Shown here: positions 11,713 to 20,670 of the stretch, piece by piece | Numbering within the stretch: the stretch's first letter is position 1 | Layout of the letters: every line of letters starts with the position of its first letter | Assembly: GCA_013334965.1 (NCBI GenBank) | Contig: JAAXWO010000016.1 | Span: 1-43,921 of the forward strand | Origin: Chlorobiaceae bacterium | Lineage (GTDB): Bacteria > Bacteroidota > Chlorobiia > Chlorobiales > Chlorobiaceae | Length of the DNA stretch: 43,921 nt | Direction: 5' to 3' | Program-made: the position numbers and the translations under genes | Notes under the pieces: model-generated | Database searches by the model: none | Told to the model about the DNA's origin: nothing | What the model saw: the letters and a program-made list of their open reading frames with translations, nothing else

Positions 11713-12627
11713 ATGACCCCGCCTCAACGCCGCACCCTGAAGTTCGGCATCGTCACCGACATACACTACGCACCCGAAGAGAGCGCCGCTGCCGACACCA
11801 CGGCCTGCGACCTCGACGGGTGCATATCGCTCTGGAAAGAGGCGGGAACGGATTTCGTCGTGCAACTCGGCGATCTCATCAGCCGCGAAGGTCCGGAAGC
11901 CGAAACCGACCTGCTCACCGTCAGCAGGATGCTCTCCCGATATCCCGGCCCGATGATGCACGTCGCAGGCAACCACTGCCTCGCCGTAGCGCCTGAAAGG
12001 TTTTTCAGGATCATGGGGCTCCCTGCGCCCAGCTACTCTTTCGCAGCAGGCGGCATCCGCTTCATTGCTCTGCATGCCATGGATGTATCCGTGTTCTCGG
12101 AGCCGGTTAACGATGCCGACCGGCAGATGCTCATGCACTACCGGGACGAACTTCAGGCGCCCTTCTACTGCGGAGCGGTCGGCACCCGGCAACTCGAGTG
12201 GCTGGTCACGGAGCTCGATGCATCAGCAGGAAACAGTGAGCCGGTCATCGTGCTCTCGCACCTCCCGCTGCTCGAAGAGACCACCGACGCGAAGCACGGC
12301 CTGCTCTGGAACCACGAGGCCGTCACGGAGATACTTTTCAGGTACGCCAACGTCAGGGCATGCTTCAGCGGCCACTACCATCCCGGAGGCTATGCTCTCC
12401 GTCACGGCATCCATTTCATCGTGGTTCCCGGGTTCGTCGCTCGTAACGAGCCCCCGTTCTTCCACTGCGGCACCGCTGAAATCTCCGAAGGCAGGCTTCG
12501 CATCAGGGCCAATGACAGCAGTGTGCTGCACGACCTCGAGTTCAGCCTCCAACCAGCTCCCGCACCACCACGTCGATGCTCCGCCGGTTCGTCAGCATCC
12601 ATGGATGCAGCAGCACCGGAAGCCTGA
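11713..12627 (+). CDS. Calcineurin-like metallophosphoesterase
   Basis: 304 residues. The metal-ligand signature is complete in order: TDIHY, GDLISRE, GNHCLA, SHLPLL and GHYHPGG. It is therefore a dinuclear-metal phosphoesterase, cytosolic by lack of a signal peptide; the substrate is unknown (phosphodiesterase or nucleotidase types are possible). The start ATG follows the prfB stop by 11 bases, suggesting co-transcription. The last ~30 residues are Ala/Pro/Ser-rich and overlap by 86 bases the end of the convergent lipase gene. The domain appears to end near FSLQ, so the tail may be read-through of an older stop. Confidence 0.88.
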   Translation: MTPPQRRTLKFGIVTDIHYAPEESAAADTTACDLDGCISLWKEAGTDFVVQLGDLISREGPEAETDLLTVSRMLSRYPGPMMHVAGNHCLAVAPERFFRIMGLPAPSYSFAAGGIRFIALHAMDVSVFSEPVNDADRQMLMHYRDELQAPFYCGAVGTRQLEWLVTELDASAGNSEPVIVLSHLPLLEETTDAKHGLLWNHEAVTEILFRYANVRACFSGHYHPGGYALRHGIHFIVVPGFVARNEPPFFHCGTAEISEGRLRIRANDSSVLHDLEFSLQPAPAPPRRCSAGSSASMDAAAPEA

Positions 12628-13141
12628 CCTCTGTGAACCCAGGCATTATTGAACTTGTGGCAGGAACGATGGACAGGTCGAAGGGCGTCCACATCGAAAC
12701 AGGCCTGAGGCTTTTCAGGATCCCGGCATCACGGTTCAGGTCGTTGAGAAAATCGGATCCGGGGCGCATCTGCACTGCTCCCCTGTGGGGAAATGCATAG
12801 GCGAGCAGGCTTCCGTTATGCGGAGCCGAAAGGGTGATGAACCTGTCGACCCGTCTGATACCGTCAAGCTTCTGCAGATAGTAGCGGCACACGAGACCGC
12901 CCATGCTGAAGCCGATCAGGGAAAACCTGTCATCCCCGGACAAGTGCCGCTCCACATACTCCTGCAATCGAAGGGCAAGATGATCAACTCCTTTACTTCC
13001 GCTGCTCGGCTTCAGATCAGGCATGTAGGTGGTGAATCCGTGCCCGGTCAGGCAATCAGACATCTTCCGGAAAACTTCGCCGGCATCAAAAATTCCGTGT
13101 ACGAGCACGACGTTACCAGACCTGATGACGTCACTCCCCAT
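12542..13141 (-). CDS. Alpha/beta-fold lipase/esterase
   Basis: 199 residues. VLVHGIFDAG provides the oxyanion-hole region, GFSMGGLVCRYY is the nucleophile elbow, and a late histidine (LLHPWMLTN) can complete the triad. This resembles EstA/PGAP1-like bacterial lipases. Its ATG overlaps the stop of the upstream membrane-protein gene by one base (TAATG), so translation is probably coupled. Its 3' end overlaps the convergent phosphoesterase gene by 86 bases. It is the last gene of the operon starting at 15616. Confidence 0.85.
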   Translation of the reverse strand: MGSDVIRSGNVVLVHGIFDAGEVFRKMSDCLTGHGFTTYMPDLKPSSGSKGVDHLALRLQEYVERHLSGDDRFSLIGFSMGGLVCRYYLQKLDGIRRVDRFITLSAPHNGSLLAYAFPHRGAVQMRPGSDFLNDLNRDAGILKSLRPVSMWTPFDLSIVPATSSIMPGFTEVRLPVLLHPWMLTNRRSIDVVVRELVGG

Positions 13142-13905
13142 TACGGTACCGAATAGTCAGGAGTTTGTCCGGCGCCATGTTTTGTCGCCTCGGTGTTGAG
13201 GAAAAAGAGCACCGCCATGGTCTGGGAGTAGGCAAAAAAGAGGTCATAGACGATTTTGGTGGCGACCTGCACGACCAGCACGTTCGGCAACAGGATCATG
13301 ACAGGCTGGATGGCGCTTATGAAGACGACGTAGAAAAGGACAAACACCACATGAAAGCCGAACACCCTCCACCACTGACCCTTGACCAGACCTTTGGAGA
13401 GGTCGAGGGCTGCCTTTCCGGAGAGGCCCCTGAGGGAGACGGCCATAAGGAGAAAGCTGTAGTAGAAGGCCCACATGATTCCAGGCACGATGAGAAGAAG
13501 CGTCATCCCCATCACGATCAGGCTCGCAAGAAGCGAGGTCACGACCGATGGAGCCCATCTGGACAGAGAGTGACGGAAAGCCTCCGGCCATGGCATCGGG
13601 TTGCCGTCCAGCGATGACTCGATCAGCCGGAAGAGCGCCATGAACGAAATGCTCCTGAAAAGAATATCCATAACCACGGAAAAGGTGGTAAAGGGACCCA
13701 TGCCGCGGGCGCTTGCCGACATGGCCGTTTCACTGGCCGGGATCAGCGTGCGGATAAGGTCGAGCGGAATGGCGATCATCAGTACGACAGGCAGTATGGA
13801 ACGGAAATTTCTCCGGTACATGTTCCAGCCGATCGCGATCAGCCTGTCGAGTTCAATCTTGCCGCCGGTAATTTCAGCATGCATGGAAGTCACGTCCTGG
13901 CTCAT
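13141..13905 (-). CDS. Integral membrane protein, polytopic, unknown function
   Basis: 254 residues with about six hydrophobic segments after a short soluble N-terminus (starting at residue ~35, SILPVVLMIAIPLDLI). The general look, a repeated pair of long helices with a WAFYYSFLLMAVSLRGLSG region, resembles membrane domains such as YciC/glycerophosphodiester phosphodiesterase membrane-domain proteins, but no catalytic motif is seen. GGGAG lies 10 bases before the ATG. It sits between a nitroreductase and a lipase gene in one operon. Confidence 0.75.
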   Translation of the reverse strand: MSQDVTSMHAEITGGKIELDRLIAIGWNMYRRNFRSILPVVLMIAIPLDLIRTLIPASETAMSASARGMGPFTTFSVVMDILFRSISFMALFRLIESSLDGNPMPWPEAFRHSLSRWAPSVVTSLLASLIVMGMTLLLIVPGIMWAFYYSFLLMAVSLRGLSGKAALDLSKGLVKGQWWRVFGFHVVFVLFYVVFISAIQPVMILLPNVLVVQVATKIVYDLFFAYSQTMAVLFFLNTEATKHGAGQTPDYSVP

Positions 13906-13942
13906 GGGTCCAACTCCCTGTCGATTCGTTATTGATGAGGAC

Positions 13943-14464
13943 TCACCAGCTTTCGCGGTGAATCTTTTCCGGTCTGTATTTGTCGATCGGCGGCTTCGAG
14001 GCCTTCGGATGGCCGAGGGGAATGACGTTCAGGGGAATCACTCCGTCCGGAATGTTCAGGATGCTCCTGACATGGGCCATCCTGTCCTCGTAAGGATAAG
14101 CCGCTACCCACACGGCACCCAGGCCAAACGCCTCAGCAGCCAGCAGGATATTTTCGCTCGCACAGGTAGCGTCGACGACGGCAAGTTCGACGCTCTGGCC
14201 GTTTGCCTCTTCCGGCAAAGCACATACGGCGATCGCCGCCGTTGCCGTGGCGAGCATCTTGCCGTAAGGCAGGCCTTCGCTGAGCCTGTCGAGAGTTTCG
14301 CGCCCGGTCAGGACGATAAACGACCACGGTTGCATGTTGCGCGCGGTCGGCGCAGACATGCCCGCCCGGACAAGGGCTTCGAGCGCATGCTCGTCTATCC
14401 CCGCATCAGTGAAGTCTCGAACGCTCCTGCGTCTGCAGATGACAGACATCGCGTCCTGTGCCAT
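13943..14464 (-). CDS. Nitroreductase-family flavoprotein
   Basis: About 173 residues. It has the N-terminal FMN-phosphate site RRRSVRDFTD, the APTARNMQPWSF segment, and the C-terminal GAVWVAAYPYEDR and PLGHPKASKPP segments typical of NfnB/FRP-like FMN oxidoreductases, which form dimers. The substrate is unknown. The start at 14464 is preceded by AGAGGAACAA; two further in-frame ATGs lie 5 and 8 codons upstream without a better ribosome site. Confidence 0.88.
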   Translation of the reverse strand: MAQDAMSVICRRRSVRDFTDAGIDEHALEALVRAGMSAPTARNMQPWSFIVLTGRETLDRLSEGLPYGKMLATATAAIAVCALPEEANGQSVELAVVDATCASENILLAAEAFGLGAVWVAAYPYEDRMAHVRSILNIPDGVIPLNVIPLGHPKASKPPIDKYRPEKIHRESW

Positions 14465-14533
14465 TTGTTCCTCTTTCATGTTCAGCATCTCTCTTTAACG
14501 TTTATCCTCTCAGGACAAAGCCTGGGAATCATG

Positions 14534-15616
14534 TCATTCGGCCCGTTCAAGCACTTCGGCAATGCGGGCGGCTGACGCTCCGTCCCATTTTTCAGGAATA
14601 AGGGTCTTGCCTGTAGGTTTGCCGGAGAGGATGACCGAGGCGCGTTCGAGAATCTCCTGCTCATCACATTCGACCAGGACGTTGGTGCCGACTTCAATGG
14701 TTGATGGACGCGCGGTGGTCTCACGCATGGTGAGACAGGGTACGTTCATGACCGTGAGCTCAGCTTCGAACTCGGAGGTGTCAGTCAGCACAAAGGCGGA
14801 ATCCTTGAGCACGCGAAGCATGTCGATATAGCCGGGCATTCCGACGACCTTGATGCCGGGAATGCTGCCGAACACTTCGTGCAGGCTCTCTGCGGGTTTC
14901 GTGCCGCAGGGAAGGAGAACCGTCGTCGTTGCCGCGATCGATTCGAGGATCTTGCAGAGCGTGTCGCTGTTTTGCGCTGTTTCGGCCCGAAGCGGCATGC
15001 CGAGCAGCACCGTGACGAATTTTTTCGGCTCGAACTCAAACGAATCAAGCACGCCGGAATTGTTTGTTTGGCCGATGAGCGTCACGAGGCTGTCGATGGT
15101 GGTGTTTCCGGCAAAGAGCAGGGTGTCGTCGGCGAACCCTTCGTTAATGAGGTTGTAGATGCCGCTGTGTTCGCTGACGAAATGGAGCGTTGCGATCGCG
15201 TCGATGACGAGGCGGGTCACTTCATCGGGTTCGGTGCGGTCGTAACTGCGAAGTCCCGCGTCAAGGCTGACGACGGGAATGCCCATCCGGGAAGCGACGA
15301 GAGAGGCTGCAAGAGCTGCGCTGTCCGGTCCGCCGGGCACCACGAAGTCAGGGGCGATCTCGGTGAAAATCCGCTCAAAGGCAAACATGAGGGCGGCGGT
15401 TTCGCCTACAGGAGTCCCGGCTTCGATCGGCACGGTGCGGATTTCATCCGCGAACCCGAACGCCGCGGTAAGCGCATCGTGCTCGGCGCTGTCTCCGGGA
15501 CGGAGGGCCCGAACCAGCACCGGCTCTAAAAGCGCGTTGTTCTTCAGGACGTTGACAAGCGGAGCGACATGGAGGAACGACGAGCGCTCCTGGGCAATCA
15601 AGACTATTTTTTTCAC
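14534..15616 (-). CDS. UDP-N-acetylglucosamine 2-epimerase-like (WecB fold), divergent
   Basis: 360 residues from a GTG start (VKKIVLIAQERSS). The alternative upstream frame is not related to the family and overlaps the divergent LptA-like gene. Two Rossmann halves of the WecB/GT-B fold are recognisable: DAGLRSYDRTEPDEVTR, then LHFVSEHSGIYNLINEG, GNTTIDSL, and TDTSEFEAE before MRETTARPS. Several hallmark positions of true 2-epimerases are altered: HVEAGLR is SLDAGLR, the TxHRxEN block reads LLGMPLRAE, and TDSGGxQEE is TDTSEFEAE. It may use another substrate or be non-catalytic. First gene of the nitroreductase-membrane protein-lipase operon. Confidence 0.78.
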   Translation of the reverse strand: MKKIVLIAQERSSFLHVAPLVNVLKNNALLEPVLVRALRPGDSAEHDALTAAFGFADEIRTVPIEAGTPVGETAALMFAFERIFTEIAPDFVVPGGPDSAALAASLVASRMGIPVVSLDAGLRSYDRTEPDEVTRLVIDAIATLHFVSEHSGIYNLINEGFADDTLLFAGNTTIDSLVTLIGQTNNSGVLDSFEFEPKKFVTVLLGMPLRAETAQNSDTLCKILESIAATTTVLLPCGTKPAESLHEVFGSIPGIKVVGMPGYIDMLRVLKDSAFVLTDTSEFEAELTVMNVPCLTMRETTARPSTIEVGTNVLVECDEQEILERASVILSGKPTGKTLIPEKWDGASAARIAEVLERAE

Positions 15617-15683
15617 ACCGAAAAGCTTTATTACATTGAGTGACTGAACGATAACCCCACAGATTTCAGGGAGACCAGACCGT

Positions 15684-16607
15684 ATGGGAACAAGACGATT
15701 GATCACAACGGCAGCATCAGGCCTGCTGCTCATGGTCGTCCCGATCCTGTGCCTGACTGATAATACTGCCTCTGCGGATAAAAAGAAAACAATCCTTGAA
15801 CATGCCGACAGCATTGAAGGTGGCGAGAAGCCCGGTCCTTCCGGAAAAAGCGTCCCTTACCGGTCGGTGACGGGCAACGTGCTGTTCACGCACGACAGGA
15901 CGATGCTGAAGTGCGACAGGGCGACGGACTATCCTGAAGGCAATCGGATCGATCTCGAAGGCAACATCTTCGTCAAGGACAACACTGTCGAGACCTACGG
16001 CGATTCCGGAGTCTACCACCCGGACGACGAGACCGGAGAACTGAAGGGCAACGTCCGAGGCAGGGTGATTGACGACAGCCTCGTCACCAGGGCGAAGCGG
16101 GCGGTGTTCAACCAGAAGACGAACGAGGTCTGGCTCTATGACGAGGCGGTGGTGTGGCACCGCGGCAGGCAGCTCAGCGGCGACGTCATCAGGGTGCATG
16201 TGCACGAGGTCGCCGGCAAAAAGAAAGTTGACGAGATCCATGTGCAGGGCCATGCGTTCCTGGCGGCAAGGGATACGCTTTCGAGCACTCCTGCGATCTA
16301 CGACCAGCTCTCCGCGCAGAAAATGGAGGCAACGCTGAACGACCAGTCTCGCCTCACCGGAGTCACGGCGACCGGAAAAGCCAAAAGCCTTTACCATATC
16401 TTCGACGAACACAACCAGCCATCAAGCGTGAACTTCACCGCCGGAGAGCGCATCCGCATCCATTTCAACGATGGCAAGCTAAGCAGGATCTTCGTCACCG
16501 GGAATTCAAACGGTAAAGAGTATCCGAAACGGTTGTGGAACGACAAGGGAATCAATCTCCCGGAGTTCAGGCTTCGCGACAACGAAAAACCCGTTTTCAG
16601 GCAATAA
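15684..16607 (+). CDS. LptA/OstA-like periplasmic protein
   Basis: 307 residues with a signal peptide (MGTRRLITTA then a hydrophobic core, cut near DNTASADK). The body is made of the repeated beta-strand pattern of the OstA/LptA fold: LEGNIFVKDNTVETYGDSGVY, LKGNVRGRV, VWLYDEAVVWHRG. This fits a periplasmic bridge or chaperone for lipopolysaccharide transport, or a related outer-membrane biogenesis role. GGGAG lies 10 bases before the ATG. It is divergent from the WecB-like gene across 67 bases and ends in a shared bidirectional terminator. Confidence 0.85.
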   Translation: MGTRRLITTAASGLLLMVVPILCLTDNTASADKKKTILEHADSIEGGEKPGPSGKSVPYRSVTGNVLFTHDRTMLKCDRATDYPEGNRIDLEGNIFVKDNTVETYGDSGVYHPDDETGELKGNVRGRVIDDSLVTRAKRAVFNQKTNEVWLYDEAVVWHRGRQLSGDVIRVHVHEVAGKKKVDEIHVQGHAFLAARDTLSSTPAIYDQLSAQKMEATLNDQSRLTGVTATGKAKSLYHIFDEHNQPSSVNFTAGERIRIHFNDGKLSRIFVTGNSNGKEYPKRLWNDKGINLPEFRLRDNEKPVFRQ

Positions 16608-16639
16608 AAAAGCCTTCCTGTTGACTGGGAAGGCTTTTT
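16607..16639. terminator. Bidirectional intrinsic terminator
   Basis: Perfect 12-bp stem AAAAAGCCTTCC / GGAAGGCTTTTT with a 9-base loop, placed between the convergent LptA-like and FmdB genes. It has T-runs in both directions. Confidence 0.93.
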
Positions 16640-16660
16640 CTGGTCTATACGATCTATGCG

Positions 16661-16912
16661 TCACTTCGCATGCGGGCAGGACCCTCCGGCGCATCCGCCA
16701 CCGGATTCCGAACCTTTAGACGATTTGCTGCCGCAGTAGTCGGTGCTGTAGAAGCCCGAACCCTTGAGCACAAACCCGCCCTCGGCGCTGATGACGCGCT
16801 CGAAAGTCTCTTTGCCGCACTCGGTGCAGGTCGTCAGCGAGGGATCGGTCATGCGCTGGAAGACTTCGTATTCAAATCCACAACTGTTGCAGCGGTACTG
16901 ATAGGTTGGCAT
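16661..16912 (-). CDS. FmdB-family zinc ribbon protein
   Basis: 83 residues beginning [12 protein letters not shown], with CNSCG and CTECG pairs about 20 residues apart that bind one zinc (FmdB/CxxC_CXXC_SSSS family). The tail is Gly/Ser/Cys-rich ([13 protein letters not shown]). The family is often a putative regulatory protein, with no proven role. The start was chosen by the AACGGAGGAAAAGAGT ribosome site; the open frame upstream of it is spurious. Confidence 0.93.
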   Translation of the reverse strand: MPTYQYRCNSCGFEYEVFQRMTDPSLTTCTECGKETFERVISAEGGFVLKGSGFYSTDYCGSKSSKGSESGGGCAGGSCPHAK

Positions 16913-17046
16913 ACTCTTTTCCTCCGTTAAGAATCTATTTCTGGCTATTTTGATGATACATTTCTTTACGATGCAAAGGCCGGACGACCTCTGCGATGAA
17001 GGTTGTCGTATATAACTATATTTATTTTCAAATAAAAGTTTCACCG

Positions 17047-17826
17047 GTGATCGTAAAAACCCGCGCGGTCGTACTCCGCGAGATCAAGTACAGGGACCAG
17101 TCGAAGATCTGCCTGCTCATGACCAGGGAGTTCGGACAGGTTTCGGTGATCCTGAAAGGAGGGCGAAACCCGAAAAGCAGGATCGGCGTACTGTTCTCAC
17201 CCGGCAACATCATCGATACCGTGCTGTACCGGAAAAGCACACGCGACATCCAGCTGGCGAGCGACGCAAGCCTGGTGCTCAGCCCGCTTTCGTCCGCCCC
17301 GGACCTCGACCGGTTCAGCATGCTGTACCGGGTGCTCGATCTCGCCCGCCACTCTTCCGGCACAGAGGAAAAAAACGTCCCGCTCTTCACGCTCCTGTGC
17401 ACAACGATCGAGCAGCTCTGCAGGTCGAACGAAAATTTCCAGTCTATCCTCGCATGGTTCCTGCTGCGGCTCGTAGGGGTACTCGGCTTCAGCCCGTCGA
17501 TCGACAGATGCGTTTTCAGCAGGGAGGAGCTGATGGAAGCCGTCAACGAATACGGGCTGCAGGAGCTTCATTTCGTGCACGATCCCGGAGGATTCGCCCT
17601 GCCCGGATCATCCCTCGCTTTCGACGCATCAATGCAGACCGTTCCTGTGAGCCGCTACCTGCTCATCCGCGCGCTTTCCGCGAGCGGGGTCTGCACCCAC
17701 CCCGACGCCTGCGCGACCGATGTCAATGCCGTCTGCGATCTCCTGCAGGAGTACTGTTCCAGGCATCTCGACCGGATGCCTCACCGCAAGCACCTCGATA
17801 TCGTGTCGCGCCTCATGTCGGCATGA
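17047..17826 (+). CDS. recO: DNA repair protein RecO
   Basis: 259 residues. RecO anneals ssDNA and, with RecR, loads RecA onto SSB-coated DNA. The N-terminal OB fold is clear ([23 protein letters not shown] is the usual opening), followed by the helical domain. The cysteine cluster sometimes found in RecO is not evident as a full zinc site. A GTG at 17047 (V-IVKTR) matches the family start; an ATG 17 codons upstream gives a lengthened N-terminus and has no better ribosome site. Confidence 0.92.
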   Translation: MIVKTRAVVLREIKYRDQSKICLLMTREFGQVSVILKGGRNPKSRIGVLFSPGNIIDTVLYRKSTRDIQLASDASLVLSPLSSAPDLDRFSMLYRVLDLARHSSGTEEKNVPLFTLLCTTIEQLCRSNENFQSILAWFLLRLVGVLGFSPSIDRCVFSREELMEAVNEYGLQELHFVHDPGGFALPGSSLAFDASMQTVPVSRYLLIRALSASGVCTHPDACATDVNAVCDLLQEYCSRHLDRMPHRKHLDIVSRLMSA

Positions 17827-17930
17827 ATATCGGCGATGCGCAGGTTTTCAATGTTCGGTACTATTTTCTATCTTGACCAGATATTTTTTACTGTCACCCA
17901 TTCGACTAATTCCAAACCGAACGATTCGAC

Positions 17931-19226
17931 ATGCCTCAATTTACCCGATCTGCCGAGCTTTTCGAGAAAGCCAAGAAGTTCATTCCCGGTGGCGTGAACT
18001 CTCCGGTCCGCGCCTTCAAATCCGTTGGCGGCAACCCCATCTTCATGGCCAAGGGCCAGGGCGCATACATGACCGACGTTGACGGCAACACCTACCTGGA
18101 TTATGTCGGGTCATGGGGTCCGTTCATCCTCGGCAGCATGCATCCCCGCATTACCGCGGCAATCGAATACACGCTGAGGAACATCGGCACCAGCTTCGGC
18201 ACCCCGATCGAAATCGAGATCGAGATGGCTGAACTGCTTTCGAAAATCGTTCCATCCATCGACATGGTCCGCATGGTCAACAGCGGCACCGAGGCGACGA
18301 TGTCTGCCGTCCGCCTTGCCCGTGGTTATACCAAGCGCGACAAGATCATCAAATTCGAAGGCTGCTACCACGGCCACGGCGACAGCTTCCTGATCAAGGC
18401 CGGCTCAGGCGTGCTGACCCTCGGCGACCCTGACAGCCCCGGCGTGACCAAAGGCACCGCCAACGACACGCTGAACGCCACCTACAACGATATCGAATCG
18501 GTCAAGGTACTCGTCAACGAGAACAAGGGCCAGATCGCAGCGATCATCATTGAGCCGGTCGCCGGCAACACAGGCGTCATCCCGGCAAAGAAGGAGTTCC
18601 TCGTCGCCCTGCGCGAACTCTGCACCCAGGAAAACATCGTCCTGATCTTCGATGAGGTCATGTGCGGATTCCGCGTGGCTCTCGGCGGCGCACAGGAGCT
18701 CTACGGCGTCACTCCCGACCTGACCACCATGGGCAAGATCATCGGTGGCGGCCTTCCGGTCGGCGCATTCGGCGGCAAGCGCGAGATCATGGAGAACGTT
18801 GCTCCGCTCGGCTCCGTCTACCAGGCAGGCACCCTTTCAGGCAACCCGCTCGCCCTGACCGCAGGTCTTGAAACCCTGAAGATCCTCATGGAAGACAATC
18901 CGTATCCCGAACTCGAAAGGAAAGCGGCGTTCCTCGAAGCCGGTTTCAGGGACAACATGCAGAAGCTAGGCCTGAACTACGTGCAGAACCGCGTCGGTTC
19001 CATGGCATGCCTCTTCTTCACCGAAACCCCGGTCGTCGACTACAAGAGCGCCATCACCGCCGATGCCGCAATGTATGGCAAATACTTCCGTTCGATGCTC
19101 GAACAGGGCATCTACCTCGCCCCCTCACAGTTCGAGGCCATGTTCACCAGCTTCGTGCACACCGACGAAGACCTCGACAAAACCGTCAAGGCGAACTACA
19201 ACGCACTGGTCGCCGCCTGCAAGTAA
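17931..19226 (+). CDS. hemL: Glutamate-1-semialdehyde 2,1-aminomutase
   Basis: 431 residues, full length. This PLP enzyme makes 5-aminolevulinate in the C5 route, feeding haem and bacteriochlorophyll. Family motifs seen are [11 protein letters not shown], the [14 protein letters not shown] loop, FDEVMCGFR, and the PLP lysine in [14 protein letters not shown]. The last 26 codons are repeated at the far side of the accessory island (26141-26218), suggesting that something integrated at the 3' end of this gene. It is followed at once by a strong terminator. Confidence 0.98.
   Translation: MPQFTRSAELFEKAKKFIPGGVNSPVRAFKSVGGNPIFMAKGQGAYMTDVDGNTYLDYVGSWGPFILGSMHPRITAAIEYTLRNIGTSFGTPIEIEIEMAELLSKIVPSIDMVRMVNSGTEATMSAVRLARGYTKRDKIIKFEGCYHGHGDSFLIKAGSGVLTLGDPDSPGVTKGTANDTLNATYNDIESVKVLVNENKGQIAAIIIEPVAGNTGVIPAKKEFLVALRELCTQENIVLIFDEVMCGFRVALGGAQELYGVTPDLTTMGKIIGGGLPVGAFGGKREIMENVAPLGSVYQAGTLSGNPLALTAGLETLKILMEDNPYPELERKAAFLEAGFRDNMQKLGLNYVQNRVGSMACLFFTETPVVDYKSAITADAAMYGKYFRSMLEQGIYLAPSQFEAMFTSFVHTDEDLDKTVKANYNALVAACK
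19149..19208 (+). repeat. Direct repeat at hemL 3' end (possible attL)
   Basis: These 60 bases, AGCTTCGTGCACACC... to GCACTG, recur at 26141-26200 in the same orientation with 4 mismatches by eye. The pair brackets about 7 kb of accessory DNA. A direct repeat made of a gene's 3' end is the usual trace of site-specific integration. Confidence 0.8.
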
Positions 19227-19249
19227 GCGACAGCGCCAAAAGCATACAC

Positions 19250-19280
19250 AAAAAGGGAGGCCCGACAGCCTCCCTTTTTT
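19250..19280. terminator. Bidirectional terminator after hemL
   Basis: Perfect 12-bp stem AAAAAGGGAGGC / GCCTCCCTTTTT with a 6-base loop and T-runs on both strands. It serves hemL and the convergent DUF4143 gene. Confidence 0.95.
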
Positions 19281-19307
19281 GTTTGGATATGGCCCCGCAT
19301 TCCAGAG

Positions 19308-20498
19308 CTATCTGAACAGTTCAAGCGGATCGATCTGCATGAACTCCTGCCATGGAATACCGGAATTACCGACCAGAAGCACTTTTTTCGGATCGAACAA
19401 TCGCCGGAACATCTCCATGCCAGCAAGTGCACGTGAACGGCTGCTTTTAATCTCAAGACCGATTATCTCGTTCCTGTACTCCAGCACAAAATCAACTTCG
19501 TGGTTGCCTTGCCTCCAGTACAACAGGTTTAAGGGACCGGTTCGTGCGTGGTTCAGAAGATGCGCGCCGATGGAAGACTCAACCCATCGCCCCCAGAGTT
19601 CGGGATTCTGTCGGACTTGCCCGAAAGTCAACGGTTGCTGGGCGCTTTGCAGCGCCATATTGTAAACCTGAAACTTCGGACTTGAAGCCCTGGTTCGGAC
19701 CTCCTGATTACTGAATTTTTCAAGCCCGGCAAGGAGTCCTGCCGTATCAAGCAGATTCAGGTAATGAGCCAGCGTGGTAGTATTGCCAGCATCCTGAAGT
19801 TGTCCAAGCATTTTGGTGTAGGAGAGCATCTGGCCTGAATAGCTGCATCCGAGTTCGAACAATCGCTTCATGAGCGCAGGCTTGTCCACCCTGGTGAGCA
19901 TGAGGATATCTTTCGATATGCTCGTCTCCACAAGCGAATCAGTTATGTACCTTGCCCATCGCGTTTCATCGTCAACAAGAGACGCCGCTCCGGGATATCC
20001 GCCGAACCAGACATACTGTTCGGGCGTAAAATCGAATGCCTGATGCATTTCCCGGTAAGACCAATGACTAAGAGGGATGATCTCGAAACGCCCTGCCAGC
20101 GATTCCGTAAGCCCCTGTTGCAGGAGCAGACGGGACGAGCCAAGGATGATGACTTTGAGCTTCCTCTCGCTGGCGGTATCGGCATCCCACTCTTTTTTAA
20201 CGGTTTCACTCCAGTTGCCGATTTTCTGGATTTCATCGATAACAAGGAGAGCCTCCCGGGCTTCAGTTCCGGTAAGCTTGAGGCGGGCGATCTCCCACTG
20301 CTGACTTATCCAGCTCGACTGACCCGCCGGTATCAGATCGGCAGCCGCAAAATGAACCGGTATCCGGCACTGTTCGATAAACTGCCGGACAAGCGTCGTT
20401 TTGCCGACCTGTCGAGGCCCGGCGATCACCTGGATAAACCGCCGTGGTTCCTCTTCGATCCGTTTTGCCAAAAGCGCTTTTTGCGAACGTTCGATCAT
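19308..20498 (-). CDS. AAA ATPase with DUF4143 (intact copy)
   Basis: 396 residues. The N-terminal P-loop ATPase has Walker A GPRQVGKTT and Walker B LLVIDEIQ, followed by a sensor-like LGSSRLLLQ. The C-terminal DUF4143 region ends in a nuclease-like core (VDFVLEYRNEIIGLEIKSS, i.e. D...ExK). Such proteins are common in accessory regions; their role is unsettled (defence or nucleic-acid handling has been suggested). The ATG at 20498 follows AAGGA; a TTG three codons upstream is weaker. A perfect palindrome lies just upstream. A truncated near-copy follows at 20671-21492. Confidence 0.9.
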   Translation of the reverse strand: MIERSQKALLAKRIEEEPRRFIQVIAGPRQVGKTTLVRQFIEQCRIPVHFAAADLIPAGQSSWISQQWEIARLKLTGTEAREALLVIDEIQKIGNWSETVKKEWDADTASERKLKVIILGSSRLLLQQGLTESLAGRFEIIPLSHWSYREMHQAFDFTPEQYVWFGGYPGAASLVDDETRWARYITDSLVETSISKDILMLTRVDKPALMKRLFELGCSYSGQMLSYTKMLGQLQDAGNTTTLAHYLNLLDTAGLLAGLEKFSNQEVRTRASSPKFQVYNMALQSAQQPLTFGQVRQNPELWGRWVESSIGAHLLNHARTGPLNLLYWRQGNHEVDFVLEYRNEIIGLEIKSSRSRALAGMEMFRRLFDPKKVLLVGNSGIPWQEFMQIDPLELFR

Positions 20499-20516
20499 GT
20501 TGCCCAATCCTTTTTC

Positions 20517-20538
20517 TATTGAGTAAATTTACTCAATA
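20517..20538. promoter_or_regulatory. 22-bp perfect palindrome, candidate operator
   Basis: TA-TTGAGTAAATTTACTCAA-TA is perfectly self-complementary and lies 18 bases before the start codon of the intact DUF4143 gene. The same core is kept at 21513-21530 before the second copy. Its position suggests a binding site for a dimeric repressor, possibly the protein itself or a partner. Confidence 0.6.
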
Positions 20539-20630
20539 CCCTGAGCAAAAAGAAACACAGCAAAAAGTCACCCGTAAAAAAGCCCGCCAAACCAGCCCTC
20601 TTCAGAAAACCGAAAAAGCAACCGCTGTGA

Positions 20631-20670
20631 GTAAGTTGATGTTTTCAGGAACGTCCCCATGTCCCCCCCC
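20631..20670 (-). repeat. G-rich junction element at end of truncated DUF4143 copy
   Basis: On the minus strand the truncated gene runs into a G-run, then GGGACATGGGGACGTT, then CCTGAAAACATCAACTTAC. The tail recurs at 21626-21652 (25 of 26 bases). The GGGAC(A/T)TGGGGACGTT core is also at the mnmE duplication joints. Confidence 0.75.
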
